64,000 bases of DNA from Halomonas alkalisoli. Lineage in GTDB: Bacteria; Pseudomonadota; Gammaproteobacteria; Pseudomonadales; Halomonadaceae. The stretch covers positions 1-64,000 of the forward strand of contig NZ_JAKCMI010000041.1 of the NCBI RefSeq assembly GCF_021412585.1, in the 5' to 3' direction. The notes below the pieces were generated by a model. It saw nothing but the letters and a program-made list of their open reading frames with translations, ran no database searches and was not told the DNA's origin. Both the position numbers and the translations under genes were made by a program. Positions 48,697-56,324 of this stretch are shown piece by piece (the first letter of the stretch is position 1; every line of letters begins with the position of its first letter).

Positions 48697-49770
48697 TCAG
48701 CACCAGCCAGACAGTTCGCGGCGAATGACCGCAAGCAGCGCGGCGATATGGTCGTCGCGGTCGTTCAGGCAGGGTATATAGGTGAACCGTTCGCCACCGG
48801 CGGCAAGGAAGCTCTCCTTGATCTCCTCCTCGATCTCCTCGAGGGTCTCCACGCAGTCGGCGGAGAAGGCAGGCGATACCACTGCGATATGCTTGTGGCC
48901 GCGGCGGGCCAGTTCGGCCACATGCTCTACCGTGGCCGGCCCCACCCACTCCTCCGGACCAAACTTCGACTGGAATGCGGTGACGATGGCATCGTCGGGC
49001 CAGCCCAGGCGCTCCTTGAGCAGTCGCGTCGTCTTCTGGCACTGGCAATGGTAGGGGTCACCCTCCATCAGATAGCGCTTCGGCACGCCATGATAGGAAG
49101 CCACCAGTACCTCCGGCGGCGTTTCGGCGGCAGCGTAGCCCTCCTCCACCGAGGCTGCCAGGGCGTCGAGATAAGCCGGCTCATCGAAATAGGCCGGCAC
49201 GGTACGAAACGCCGGCTGCCACTTGAGCTTCATCAGCGTACGAAACGCCTGGTCGTTGGCCGTGGCGGTGGTCGGAGAGGCGTACTGGGGATAGAGCGGA
49301 AAGAACAGGATGCGGTCGCAGCCCTGTGCCTGCATCCGCCGCAGCACGCTGTCGGTAGAAGGATTGCCGTAACGCATGCAGAAATCGACCACCACCTGAT
49401 CGCCATACAGCGCCTCTAGCCCCTCGGCGAGCTTGCGCGTCTGATCGCGGGTAATGGTGAGGAGCGGGCTTTCGTTCTTCTCGGTATTCCAGATACCACG
49501 ATAAGCCTTGCCGGAGCTGAAAGGACGTCGAGATAGAATGATGAGCTGAAGCAGTGGCTGCCATTTCCAGTCCGGGTAGTCCACCACCCGCTTGTCGGAG
49601 AGGAATTCGTTGAGATAGCGCCGCATCGACCAGTAGTCGGTGGCATCTGGCGTACCGAGATTCGCCAACAGGATACCGATCTTGCGCTTCGCCACCGGCG
49701 GGTGATCCGCTGCTGCATGGGTCAGCCGCCCCTTGCCGGGCTGGTCCTGTTCAACTACCGCTGAGGTCAT
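48697..49770 (-). CDS. hemH: Ferrochelatase HemH
   Basis: Inserts Fe2+ into protoporphyrin IX in the last step of heme synthesis; peripheral membrane enzyme. 357 residues. ILLANLGTPDATDYWSMRRYL at the start, catalytic His in LVASYHGVPKRYLMEGDPY and the conserved SPAFSADCVETLEEI with the proton-relay Glu. Family length with a 30-residue N-terminal extension before the core. Ribosome site aaggag. Upstream lies a large palindrome (49860-49891) that may regulate it. Confidence 0.94.
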   Translation of the reverse strand: MTSAVVEQDQPGKGRLTHAAADHPPVAKRKIGILLANLGTPDATDYWSMRRYLNEFLSDKRVVDYPDWKWQPLLQLIILSRRPFSSGKAYRGIWNTEKNESPLLTITRDQTRKLAEGLEALYGDQVVVDFCMRYGNPSTDSVLRRMQAQGCDRILFFPLYPQYASPTTATANDQAFRTLMKLKWQPAFRTVPAYFDEPAYLDALAASVEEGYAAAETPPEVLVASYHGVPKRYLMEGDPYHCQCQKTTRLLKERLGWPDDAIVTAFQSKFGPEEWVGPATVEHVAELARRGHKHIAVVSPAFSADCVETLEEIEEEIKESFLAAGGERFTYIPCLNDRDDHIAALLAVIRRELSGWC

Positions 49771-49859
49771 GCACGCTGCTCCTTCTGGTCAATGACGAGT
49801 ACTGGTCGGTGATCGACGACAGGAGACAGTTTATCAGGCCAGCCCCCAGGAAGGGACAA

Positions 49860-49891
49860 AAGCTGTACTTGATTTTTTCTTTGTACAGCTT
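49860..49891. promoter_or_regulatory. 32-base inverted repeat upstream of hemH
   Basis: Exact nine-base arms aagctgtac and gtacagctt around a 14-base T-rich centre (ttgattttttcttt). It sits 90 bases before the hemH start and 75 bases past the end of the preceding small gene. It looks like a protein-binding operator with TGTAC half-sites rather than a terminator, but a weak stem-loop terminator for the upstream gene is also possible. The binding protein is unknown. Confidence 0.5.
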
Positions 49892-49965
49892 GAGAAGAAC
49901 CGACTAGCCGGAGGGGGCCAAGACCCGGGCCGGATAAGCACGGCTCTCAAGCAAGCTTCAGGGCC

Positions 49966-50268
49966 TCAGAAGACCAATGGCACCCGAGAGGTCAGGGGAT
50001 CCCGGTAGTGAGCCGCACGGCCGATGACCTCATCCTGAGGCACGTGCTGCACCAGGAAGGCACGATGGATACCGGCTCGCTGCAGTTCCAGATAGACATC
50101 CTCCAGCGAGCGAAAAACGACGGGCTTGCCGCGTCGTGTCAGCATGTGTCTGGCACCATCCATATCCTCCAGCTCTACCTGGTAGCAGTGGCTGCCGGAA
50201 TGGGTGATGACGCGAATTTCGTAGTTAGCGTGATTGGCTGCAAAGGCCTTGAGATCGTTGAAGTCCAT
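49966..50268 (-). CDS. Small conserved protein, probably DUF6482 family
   Basis: 100 residues from the ATG at 50268 (ribosome site ggaggg). No signal peptide or membrane segment. Alternating strands such as YEIRVITHSGSHCYQVELEDMDG, then RGKPVVFRSLEDVYLELQRAG and AFLVQHVPQDEVIGR, resemble the short DUF6482 proteins of Pseudomonas and Halomonas, whose role is unknown. The frame extends to 50376 but without a ribosome site. Assignment from memory of the family. Confidence 0.6.
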   Translation of the reverse strand: MDFNDLKAFAANHANYEIRVITHSGSHCYQVELEDMDGARHMLTRRGKPVVFRSLEDVYLELQRAGIHRAFLVQHVPQDEVIGRAAHYRDPLTSRVPLVF

Positions 50269-50329
50269 GGTTCCCTCCATGTAACAGACAAAACGTAGTG
50301 CGAAAAAGTCGCGCGAAACGGATGCAACT

Positions 50330-50352
50330 CGGGCACAGCATGACTGTGCCCG
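50330..50352. promoter_or_regulatory. hairpin or operator ahead of the DUF6482-like gene
   Basis: Nine-base arms cgggcacag (50330-50338) and ctgtgcccg (50344-50352) around catga, with additional outer arms atgcaa/ttgcat. It lies 62 bases before the small gene and 139 bases past the next one, so it may be a leader hairpin, a terminator or an operator. Confidence 0.4.
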
Positions 50353-50490
50353 ATAGCATTTGCATGACAGTAGCATATTGAAACTATGACTATCAGACAG
50401 CGGGAGGGTTCCGAGATCCGAGCCCAGGCAGTGGGTATTGCGGCGGAATCGCGATAAGGCAGTTTTTTCAGCAGACGGTTGGAGAAACGG

Positions 50491-50784
50491 CTACTGGTAG
50501 TCGGAAGGATCGATGGCCTTGGCCAGCGAGCGGCGGTCCACCCATTTCCCCGCCTTGGTCTCCTTGTAGCGGAACACCACGCGATCACCAACGGCCACCG
50601 CGAGCTCGGGATCCTCGGTCTGATAGCTGTACGCCTCACCCTCCACGACCAGGTGAAAACGGTAGAGGTCAGGCATCCCCAGCCACTCCTTGAAAGGCCC
50701 TTCCCGCTCCAGCGACTGGAGCTCGCCACGCGCCTCGAGTTTCGGGGGGCGCTGCTGTTTGCCGCGTCTGAATCCGCTTGCCAT
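50491..50784 (-). CDS. Small hypothetical protein
   Basis: 97 residues, no membrane segment. Basic N-terminus (FRRGKQQRPPKLEARGE) and a beta-rich remainder (LYRFHLVVEGEAYSYQTED; VGDRVVFRYKETKAGKWVDRRSLAKAIDP) that could be a small OB-like or SH3-like fold. I do not recognise a family. It ends 222 bases before the next small gene and starts 76 bases after dnaB ends on the same strand, so it may be transcribed with dnaB. Confidence 0.55.
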   Translation of the reverse strand: MASGFRRGKQQRPPKLEARGELQSLEREGPFKEWLGMPDLYRFHLVVEGEAYSYQTEDPELAVAVGDRVVFRYKETKAGKWVDRRSLAKAIDPSDYQ

Positions 50785-50859
50785 GCTGCCTCCTGGTGAT
50801 CTGTCGGGGGGTCGGCATTATACGGTGCCCACCCTCAGGCTCAAGGCCCGGGAAGACGA

Positions 50860-52248
50860 TCAGTTTCCGAACGACTCACCATAGGTGTCCGGCGCCAGGT
50901 CCTCGAAGCGGGTATAGCGCCCGATGAAGGCCATGTGCACCGTACCGATGGGGCCGTTACGCTGCTTGCCGATGATCAGTTCGGCGAGCCCCTGATTATC
51001 GGGATTATCCGGATTATAGACCTCGTCACGGTAGACGAAGGCGATGACGTCCGCGTCCTGCTCGATGGCACCGGATTCCCGCAGGTCCGACATCACCGGT
51101 CGCTTGTTGGGACGCTGCTCCAGCGAGCGGTTGAGCTGCGACAGCGCCACCACCGGGCAGCCAAACTCTTTCGCCATGCCCTTCAGCGAGCGGGAAATTT
51201 CCGAGATCTCGCCGGTCCGGTTTTCGGAGAAGCCCGGAATCTGCATCAACTGAAGGTAGTCGATCATGACCAGCGCCATGTTGCCGTGCTCACGCACCAG
51301 CCGGCGAATCCGCGAGCGCATCTCATTGGGTGACAGCGCTGCCGTGTCGTCGATGAACAGCTGCTTGTCCTTGAGCAGGTTCACCGCCGAAGTCAGCCGC
51401 GGCCAATCCTCGTCTTCCAGTTGACCGGTACGTACCCGGGTCTGGTCGATGCGCCCCAGCGACGAGAGCATGCGCAGCATCAGCGATTCGGCGGGCATCT
51501 CCATGGAGAACACCATGACCGGCTTGTCGCTCGCGATCACCGCGTGCTCGACCAGGTTCATGGCGAAGGTGGTCTTGCCCATGGAGGGGCGCCCGGCAAT
51601 GATCACCAGGTCGGATGGCTGCAGGCCGGAGGTCATTTCGTCGAGATCCCGAAAGCCGGTGGAGAGCCCGGTCATCTCGCCCTGCATGTTGAACAGCTCG
51701 TCGATGCGATCCACCGCCTTGGCCAGCAGCTCGCTCATGCCGATGGGCCCGCCGGACTTGGGGCGCTCCTCGCTGATCTGGAAGACCAGGCGTTCGGCCT
51801 CGTCGAGCAGCTCGTCGGCCGGCCGCCCCTGGGGACTGAAGGCGCCATCCGCGATCTGGCTGGCCGCCCGAATCAGCTTGCGCAGGGTGGCTCGCTCACG
51901 AACGATATCCGCATAGGCGCGGATATTGCTGGCCGATGGCGTATTGCGCGCCAGTTCGGCCAGGTAGGCGAGGCCACCGATGGTACCGAGCTGATCACGC
52001 CCTTCCAGCGCCTCGGAGAGCGTTACCACATCCAGCGGCTGGCTGGCTTCGGACAGGCCGGTCATCGCATTGAAAATCAGGCGATGCTCGTAGCGATAGA
52101 AATCATCCGCCACCAGCCGCTCGGCAACGGTGTCCCATGCCTGGTTATCGAGCATCAGGCCACCCAGCACCGACTGTTCCGCCTCAAGCGAGTGAGGCGG
52201 CATCTTCAGGGCAGCGGTTTCCTGATCCAACTCGAGGGTGTCGTTCAT
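50860..52248 (-). CDS. dnaB: Replicative DNA helicase DnaB
   Basis: Hexameric 5'-3' helicase of the replication fork, partner of DnaG. 462 residues: N-terminal domain from PPHSLEAEQSVLGGLMLDN, linker, RecA-like motor with Walker A IIAGRPSMGKTTFAMN near residue 205, Walker B MALVMIDYLQLMQ near 315, and the conserved LSQLNRSLEQRPNKRP and DADVIAFVYRDE. No intein. In relatives it directly follows rplI; here a porin gene stands between them. Confidence 0.97.
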   Translation of the reverse strand: MNDTLELDQETAALKMPPHSLEAEQSVLGGLMLDNQAWDTVAERLVADDFYRYEHRLIFNAMTGLSEASQPLDVVTLSEALEGRDQLGTIGGLAYLAELARNTPSASNIRAYADIVRERATLRKLIRAASQIADGAFSPQGRPADELLDEAERLVFQISEERPKSGGPIGMSELLAKAVDRIDELFNMQGEMTGLSTGFRDLDEMTSGLQPSDLVIIAGRPSMGKTTFAMNLVEHAVIASDKPVMVFSMEMPAESLMLRMLSSLGRIDQTRVRTGQLEDEDWPRLTSAVNLLKDKQLFIDDTAALSPNEMRSRIRRLVREHGNMALVMIDYLQLMQIPGFSENRTGEISEISRSLKGMAKEFGCPVVALSQLNRSLEQRPNKRPVMSDLRESGAIEQDADVIAFVYRDEVYNPDNPDNQGLAELIIGKQRNGPIGTVHMAFIGRYTRFEDLAPDTYGESFGN

Positions 52249-52324
52249 GGCATGGCCACCTACATGGAAACGGGCCGTGCCATTCTACCCGATGGGCGTG
52301 GCCTGCCCCACCTCTCACCGATAC

Positions 52325-52351
52325 AAAAACCGCGACCGTCTCCGGTCGCGG
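52325..52351 (-). terminator. intrinsic terminator of the porin gene
   Basis: Nine-base stem ccgcgaccg (52330-52338) with cggtcgcgg (52343-52351), loop tctc, followed leftward by TTTTT (complement of 52325-52329). It separates porin and dnaB transcription. Confidence 0.85.
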
Positions 52352-52402
52352 CAAGGATCGAAACAGCACGCGAGCCTATCCCCCGGCTTTGCCGGGACTA
52401 GC

Positions 52403-53896
52403 TCAGAACCACACCTCCGTCTGCACGCCGAAGCTCCACTGCCCGCCGGTGAAACCGTCACTGCCGAAGGCGGACGTCGTATCGTAATCGTTGAGTTCAC
52501 TATCCCAGTCGGTGTAGGAAGCGAACAGGCGGATCTCGGGGCGCTGCCAGAAGCCGCCTACCTGGGGCTTGAAGGTCGGTGCGATGGTGAACTTGCCGAA
52601 GTCGCCGCTCACCGCATTGAGGTCACCGCGACCATTGGGGTCGAGGTCCATGTACTGGTAGCTGGCCTCGTACTGCATCTCGAAGTTCTGGGTGATCTCG
52701 TTGACCAGGCGCGCATTGAGGGTCAGCCACTTGTAGTCGTCGCCATCGGCGTAGCGGTCCTTGCTCATCTCGCCGAACAGCACCGGTGCGAAGCGCCAGT
52801 TGGGCGCCACGTAGGTGGTGCCGTAGATGCCGAGGCGGGTGGCCTGGGCATCATCGGTCAGATCGCCGTCGCTGCCGAGCCCCTTGACCTCGGCCCCCAG
52901 GCCCTGGCCGTGGAGCAGCGCCACCTTGAAGTTGCCCTCGCCCAGGCCGAAGAAGCTGTCACCGTGGTAGGCCACCATGGTTTGGAAACCACTGTCGGCG
53001 GCGGCCTGCCCTTCACCGATGTCGCGCTCGTCGTTATCGGCCGCCGACAGGGCATTGACCATCCACTGCCAGTTGCCGAAGTAGTTGTTCGAAGTCAGGA
53101 TCAGGCTGTCCGTGCTGCCATCGTCCCCCGGAAACTCGGGACGCACCGGGAAGTCGCTGAAGCTGCGTCCATAGAGCGAGACGTTGGAGCGCCAGTTGTC
53201 GGCCAGCTGCATGTCGTAGATACCGGCACCGGTACCGGCCAGGAACACGAAGTCGCTGTCGAGCCAGTGGATATCGAAGTTGTCGCGATCGAAGCGCTTG
53301 CCGGCCCAGATCGAGGCGTTTTCGAAGGCGCCGGTGAAGCTCGGCAGGTCGCTGAACTCGGCGTAGACCTGGCGCACGTTGAGGTTGGAATCGCCGTCCC
53401 AGTCGTTGCTGGTCGTGGTGCCGCTGGCCAACATCGTGCGATAGAGGGCCTTGGCCCCGTTGTCGAACTGCATGCGGTAGTTGAGGATCGCCTCGGCGTA
53501 GGTGTCGGGCTCGTTGCCCAGTCTCCCCACGGCCCCTCCCAGCCCGCCGGCCGGGGTCACGTAGGGCCCACCCTCGATACTCTTGCGATCCTCGCCCAGC
53601 AGCAGGCCCGAGCGGGCGTAGACGTTGAAGGAGAAGCCCTCTTCGCCGCTGGCCTGGCGCTCCACCTTGGCGAGGCGCTCCTCCACCTCTTCCGTGGAGA
53701 GCCGGCCATCGGCCTGTGCTTCGGCCAGTTCGGCCCGCTGTTCGGCGGCGGAGGCGCGCTGCTCCGCTGCCGCGACGCGATTCTCCAGATCGAGCAGGCG
53801 CTGTTCCAGGCTATCGGCGGTGGCAAGGCCACTGATACCGATACCGGCCACAGCCACGGCGGCAGCGAGAGGCGTTCTGAGCATGGCAGTCTTCAT
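52403..53896 (-). CDS. Carbohydrate porin, LamB/ScrY type
   Basis: Outer-membrane sugar channel. 497 residues: signal peptide (VAVAGIGISGLATA-DS), a coiled-coil with heptad-like Ala/Glu repeats (about residues 30-80: LEQRLLDLENRVAAAEQR), then an 18-strand maltoporin-like barrel with aromatic ladders, GGFWQRPEIRLFASYTDW near the end and C-terminal GQWSFGVQTEVWF (terminal Phe for barrel assembly). The N-terminal coiled coil is the hallmark of ScrY-like porins. The sugar is unknown. Two LacI-type sites upstream predict sugar-dependent control. It sits between dnaB and the ribosomal operon. Confidence 0.88.
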   Translation of the reverse strand: MKTAMLRTPLAAAVAVAGIGISGLATADSLEQRLLDLENRVAAAEQRASAAEQRAELAEAQADGRLSTEEVEERLAKVERQASGEEGFSFNVYARSGLLLGEDRKSIEGGPYVTPAGGLGGAVGRLGNEPDTYAEAILNYRMQFDNGAKALYRTMLASGTTTSNDWDGDSNLNVRQVYAEFSDLPSFTGAFENASIWAGKRFDRDNFDIHWLDSDFVFLAGTGAGIYDMQLADNWRSNVSLYGRSFSDFPVRPEFPGDDGSTDSLILTSNNYFGNWQWMVNALSAADNDERDIGEGQAAADSGFQTMVAYHGDSFFGLGEGNFKVALLHGQGLGAEVKGLGSDGDLTDDAQATRLGIYGTTYVAPNWRFAPVLFGEMSKDRYADGDDYKWLTLNARLVNEITQNFEMQYEASYQYMDLDPNGRGDLNAVSGDFGKFTIAPTFKPQVGGFWQRPEIRLFASYTDWDSELNDYDTTSAFGSDGFTGGQWSFGVQTEVWF

Positions 53897-53955
53897 GCAG
53901 TGAGTCCTTTTATGGTTGTTTTAACAAGAAAGCAGGCAAGGCCATGCCCAAGAAT

Positions 53956-53969
53956 CTTAATCGTTTAAG
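53956..53969. promoter_or_regulatory. LacI-type operator-like site 1 of the porin gene
   Basis: cttaatcgtttaag, near-palindromic around a central CG as in LacI-family operators (TTAA-N-CG-N-TTAA pattern). An identical copy is at 54048-54061. It lies 60 bases before the porin start. Confidence 0.6.
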
Positions 53970-54008
53970 TCTTCGGGCAAAAAAACACCACCCGGCCTCG
54001 CCATGCAG

Positions 54009-54034
54009 GCCCGACGTGTTGTATTACGTCGGGC
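54009..54034. promoter_or_regulatory. inverted repeat between the two operator-like sites
   Basis: Nine-base arms gcccgacgt (54009-54017) and acgtcgggc (54026-54034) with an eight-base centre. It stands between the two LacI-type sites and could be another regulator site or a hairpin. The 298-base gap 53897-54194 holds only these sites and the rplI terminator. Confidence 0.45.
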
Positions 54035-54047
54035 ATGTCGCGAAAAA

Positions 54048-54061
54048 CTTAATCGTTTAAG
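54048..54061. promoter_or_regulatory. LacI-type operator-like site 2 of the porin gene
   Basis: Identical to site 1 (cttaatcgtttaag), 92 bases further from the gene. Two identical operators at this distance could be bridged by a tetrameric repressor through a DNA loop. Confidence 0.6.
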
Positions 54062-54130
54062 CGTGCCGACGCAAAGAAAAAAAGCCATCTTGCTACCAAA
54101 GTCGAAATGGGCGCACCCTTCGATGTCACC

Positions 54131-54170
54131 AAAAACAAGGGGCGCGGGGAGATTTTCCCCGCGCCCCTTG
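54131..54170 (-). terminator. intrinsic terminator of the rpsF-rpsR-rplI operon
   Basis: A 15-base stem (54136-54150 with 54156-54170) with a five-base loop, followed leftward by TTTTT (complement of 54131-54135). Placed 25 bases after the rplI stop. Confidence 0.88.
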
Positions 54171-54194
54171 GCGTACGACGTGACGAGGTGGGCC

Positions 54195-54641
54195 TTACTC
54201 GGCTACCACCACGACACGAACGGTCGCATCGACTTCGGCATGCAGGTGCAGGTCGATGTCGTACTCGCCGGTCTGGCGGATCGGACCCTCCGGCATGCGA
54301 ACTTCGCTCTTGGCGACGTCGATGCCGGCCTGGCCCAGCGCTTCGGCCAGGTCACGCGGACCGATGGAACCGAACAGCTTGCCCTCTTCGCCGGCCTTGG
54401 ACACCAGCGACAGCTCGATCTCGTTGAGCTGGGCGGCACGGGCTTCGGCTTCGGCCTTGCGCTCGGCGGCCTGGGCCTCGAGCTCGGCGCGCTGCGCTTC
54501 GAAGGCTTCCACATTGTCCTTGGTTGCCGGCACGGCCAGGCCGTAGGGAACCAGGTAGTTGCGGCCATAGCCGGGCTTGACGGCGACCTTGTCGCCCAGG
54601 CCGCCCAGCTTGCCAATATTATCGAGCAGAATGACTTCCAT
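54195..54641 (-). CDS. rplI: 50S ribosomal protein L9
   Basis: 148 residues. N-terminal MEVILLDNIGKLGGLGDKV, GYGRNYLVPYGLAVPAT, the long connecting helix rich in Ala/Glu, and the C-terminal domain from LFGSIGPRDLAEAL. Last gene of the ribosomal operon, 15 bases after the DUF2232 gene, with its terminator at 54131-54170. Confidence 0.97.
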   Translation of the reverse strand: MEVILLDNIGKLGGLGDKVAVKPGYGRNYLVPYGLAVPATKDNVEAFEAQRAELEAQAAERKAEAEARAAQLNEIELSLVSKAGEEGKLFGSIGPRDLAEALGQAGIDVAKSEVRMPEGPIRQTGEYDIDLHLHAEVDATVRVVVVAE

Positions 54642-54656
54642 CTCGTCAACCTCTTG

Positions 54657-55511
54657 TCAGTCGCTGCGGGGGGCCAGACGGCCGCGGAAGTCCGCGAACA
54701 CATCGATAAAGGCCACCAGCAGCACGATCAGAATCATGGGCCAGGTGGTGATCAGCAGCAGATAGAAAGCGATCAGCCACAGCCCGTTCATGCCCTTCAT
54801 ACCGATGAAACCATGCACCAGGGCGATACCGGCCACCAGCAGCGGCACCCAGGCCAGCATGCTCAATGACGGAATGCCCAGCACCATGCCCACCACACCC
54901 AGCACGACCAGTACGACCAGCTCACGCAGCGTGAGCCGCAGGGCGTGAAACTCCTCCCGGAAACCGCCGGGATTATAGAGTCCCGCCTGCCAGGCGCGGG
55001 CCAGGGCCAGGCAGCCGATAGCGGCCACCAGCACCACCAGGCCGGTGATACCACCGATCAGCAAGGTGGCCAGCTCCTGGGTGTCGAAGCCCTGGCGCGC
55101 CAGCTCGGTGAGCATACGGTCGATCTCGGCCGAGCCCTGGCGTAGCTGCTCCAGCAGTTGCTCGGTGCCACCCGGTGGAATGAAGATGCCCAGCTGGATC
55201 ATCATCGCCCCGGCAAGGGTGCCGACGATCAGCGCTTCGCTCCAGCGCATGCGCTCTCGCAGCACCACCGCCATCAGCGTGACCAGCAATACGCTGGCCA
55301 GCGGAATGGCATCCCCCTGGGTCCACCACCATCCGGCCGGGACGGCAGCCGCCACGAGCACGGGCAGCGCCGGAGCGAGCCCCCGCCGCAGGGTCGCCAG
55401 TGCCACGATGGCGGCACTGAACCAGAACAGCCAGGGAATGATGGCGGCCAAGGCAGCCCCGCCTGCGGCATAGGGCGTGCCGCGCATCAACCAGCGGGCA
55501 ATCGGTAGCAT
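54657..55511 (-). CDS. DUF2232 membrane protein between rpsR and rplI
   Basis: 284 residues with about eight membrane segments (AALAAIIPWLFWFSAAIVAL; VLLVTLMAVVLRERM; GTLAGAMMIQLGIF; LLIGGITGLVVLVAAIGCLAL; ELVVLVVLGVVGMVLGI; LLITTWPMILIVLLVAFIDV and others). Its place between rpsR and rplI is conserved in gammaproteobacteria and matches the DUF2232 (YybS-like) family. Function is not established. It may help envelope or growth control, but this cannot be read from sequence. Confidence 0.85.
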   Translation of the reverse strand: MLPIARWLMRGTPYAAGGAALAAIIPWLFWFSAAIVALATLRRGLAPALPVLVAAAVPAGWWWTQGDAIPLASVLLVTLMAVVLRERMRWSEALIVGTLAGAMMIQLGIFIPPGGTEQLLEQLRQGSAEIDRMLTELARQGFDTQELATLLIGGITGLVVLVAAIGCLALARAWQAGLYNPGGFREEFHALRLTLRELVVLVVLGVVGMVLGIPSLSMLAWVPLLVAGIALVHGFIGMKGMNGLWLIAFYLLLITTWPMILIVLLVAFIDVFADFRGRLAPRSD

Positions 55512-55523
55512 CGGTTACGTGGC

Positions 55524-55751
55524 TTACTGGTGGCTATCGGTGTAGGGCAGCAGTGCCAGGTAGCGCGAGCGCTTGATGGCAGTCGCCAGCTGGCGCTGAT
55601 AGCGGGCCTTGGTACCCGTGATCCGGCTGGGAACGATCTTGCCGGTCTCGGTGACATAGGCCTTGAGCGTGTCCAGATCCTTGTAATCGATCTGCTTCAC
55701 ACCTTCGGCGGTGAAACGGCAAAACTTGCGACGGCGGAAAAAGCGTGCCAT
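55524..55751 (-). CDS. rpsR: 30S ribosomal protein S18
   Basis: 75 residues. FFRRRKFCRFTAEGVKQIDYKDLDTLKAYVTETGKIVPSRITGT-type sequence, full length, with the C-terminal RQLATAIKRSRYLALLPYTDSHQ. Pairs with S6 on the 30S subunit. Between rpsF (26 bases upstream) and the DUF2232 gene. Confidence 0.97.
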   Translation of the reverse strand: MARFFRRRKFCRFTAEGVKQIDYKDLDTLKAYVTETGKIVPSRITGTKARYQRQLATAIKRSRYLALLPYTDSHQ

Positions 55752-55777
55752 GTAAAGACTCCTTCAGGCGGTGCGGA

Positions 55778-56161
55778 TCAGTTGGCTTCGGCAGTTTCTT
55801 CGGTGTCACGTGACCTGTCGTCACGACGCACACGCTTGTCGTCTGCCGGCTTCATCATTGGCGAAGCTTCAGTGATGGCTTCCTTGCAGCGCACCACCAG
55901 GCTGCGAATGATGGCGTCGTTGAAGCGGAAGATGTTCTCGATCTCATCGAGAGTCTCGCCGCTGCACTCGACGTTCATCAGCACGTAGTGAGCCTTATGG
56001 ATCTTGTTGATCGGGTAGGCCAGGTGACGACGGCCCCAGTCCTCCAGACGATGCACGGTGCCACCACTTTCAGTGACGATGCTGGAGTAACGCTCGACCA
56101 TGGACGGCACTTGCTCGCTCTGGTCCGGATGGACCATAAATACGATTTCGTAATGACGCAT
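55778..56161 (-). CDS. rpsF: 30S ribosomal protein S6
   Basis: 127 residues. MRHYEIVFMVHPDQSEQVPSM, LAYPINKIHKAHYVLMNVEC and an acidic tail (DDKRVRRDDRSRDTEETAEAN) typical of gammaproteobacterial S6, which is glutamylated in E. coli. First gene of the operon; its promoter and a structured leader are upstream. Confidence 0.97.
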   Translation of the reverse strand: MRHYEIVFMVHPDQSEQVPSMVERYSSIVTESGGTVHRLEDWGRRHLAYPINKIHKAHYVLMNVECSGETLDEIENIFRFNDAIIRSLVVRCKEAITEASPMMKPADDKRVRRDDRSRDTEETAEAN

Positions 56162-56302
56162 GGAGTCTCCTTGCGGGTTGGCAGCTTCCGCGTGAGGCCG
56201 CTTCGGGCCTTCAGGGGAAGCAAGGAGTGATAGTCAAATGGAAGCGCCCGCTCACACAGGAACGGGCGCATGCATTCTAGAGAGCTGCGGCGCCACTTGC
56301 AA
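56162..56302 (-). promoter_or_regulatory. promoter and leader of the rpsF operon
   Basis: Promoter TTGCAA (56297-56302), 17-base spacer, TAGAAT (56274-56279), the same boxes as the rpsU operon. The leader (about 105 bases) starts with a hairpin gcgcccg/cgggcgc (56244-56269) and contains a smaller stem aggcc/ggcct (56195-56210) enclosing a CCGAAGCGG sequence. In many bacteria an S6-S18 complex binds such a leader to repress the operon. Whether this hairpin is that element is a guess. Confidence 0.6.
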
Positions 56303-56324
56303 GGACGCTACGGCAGGTATCCGT

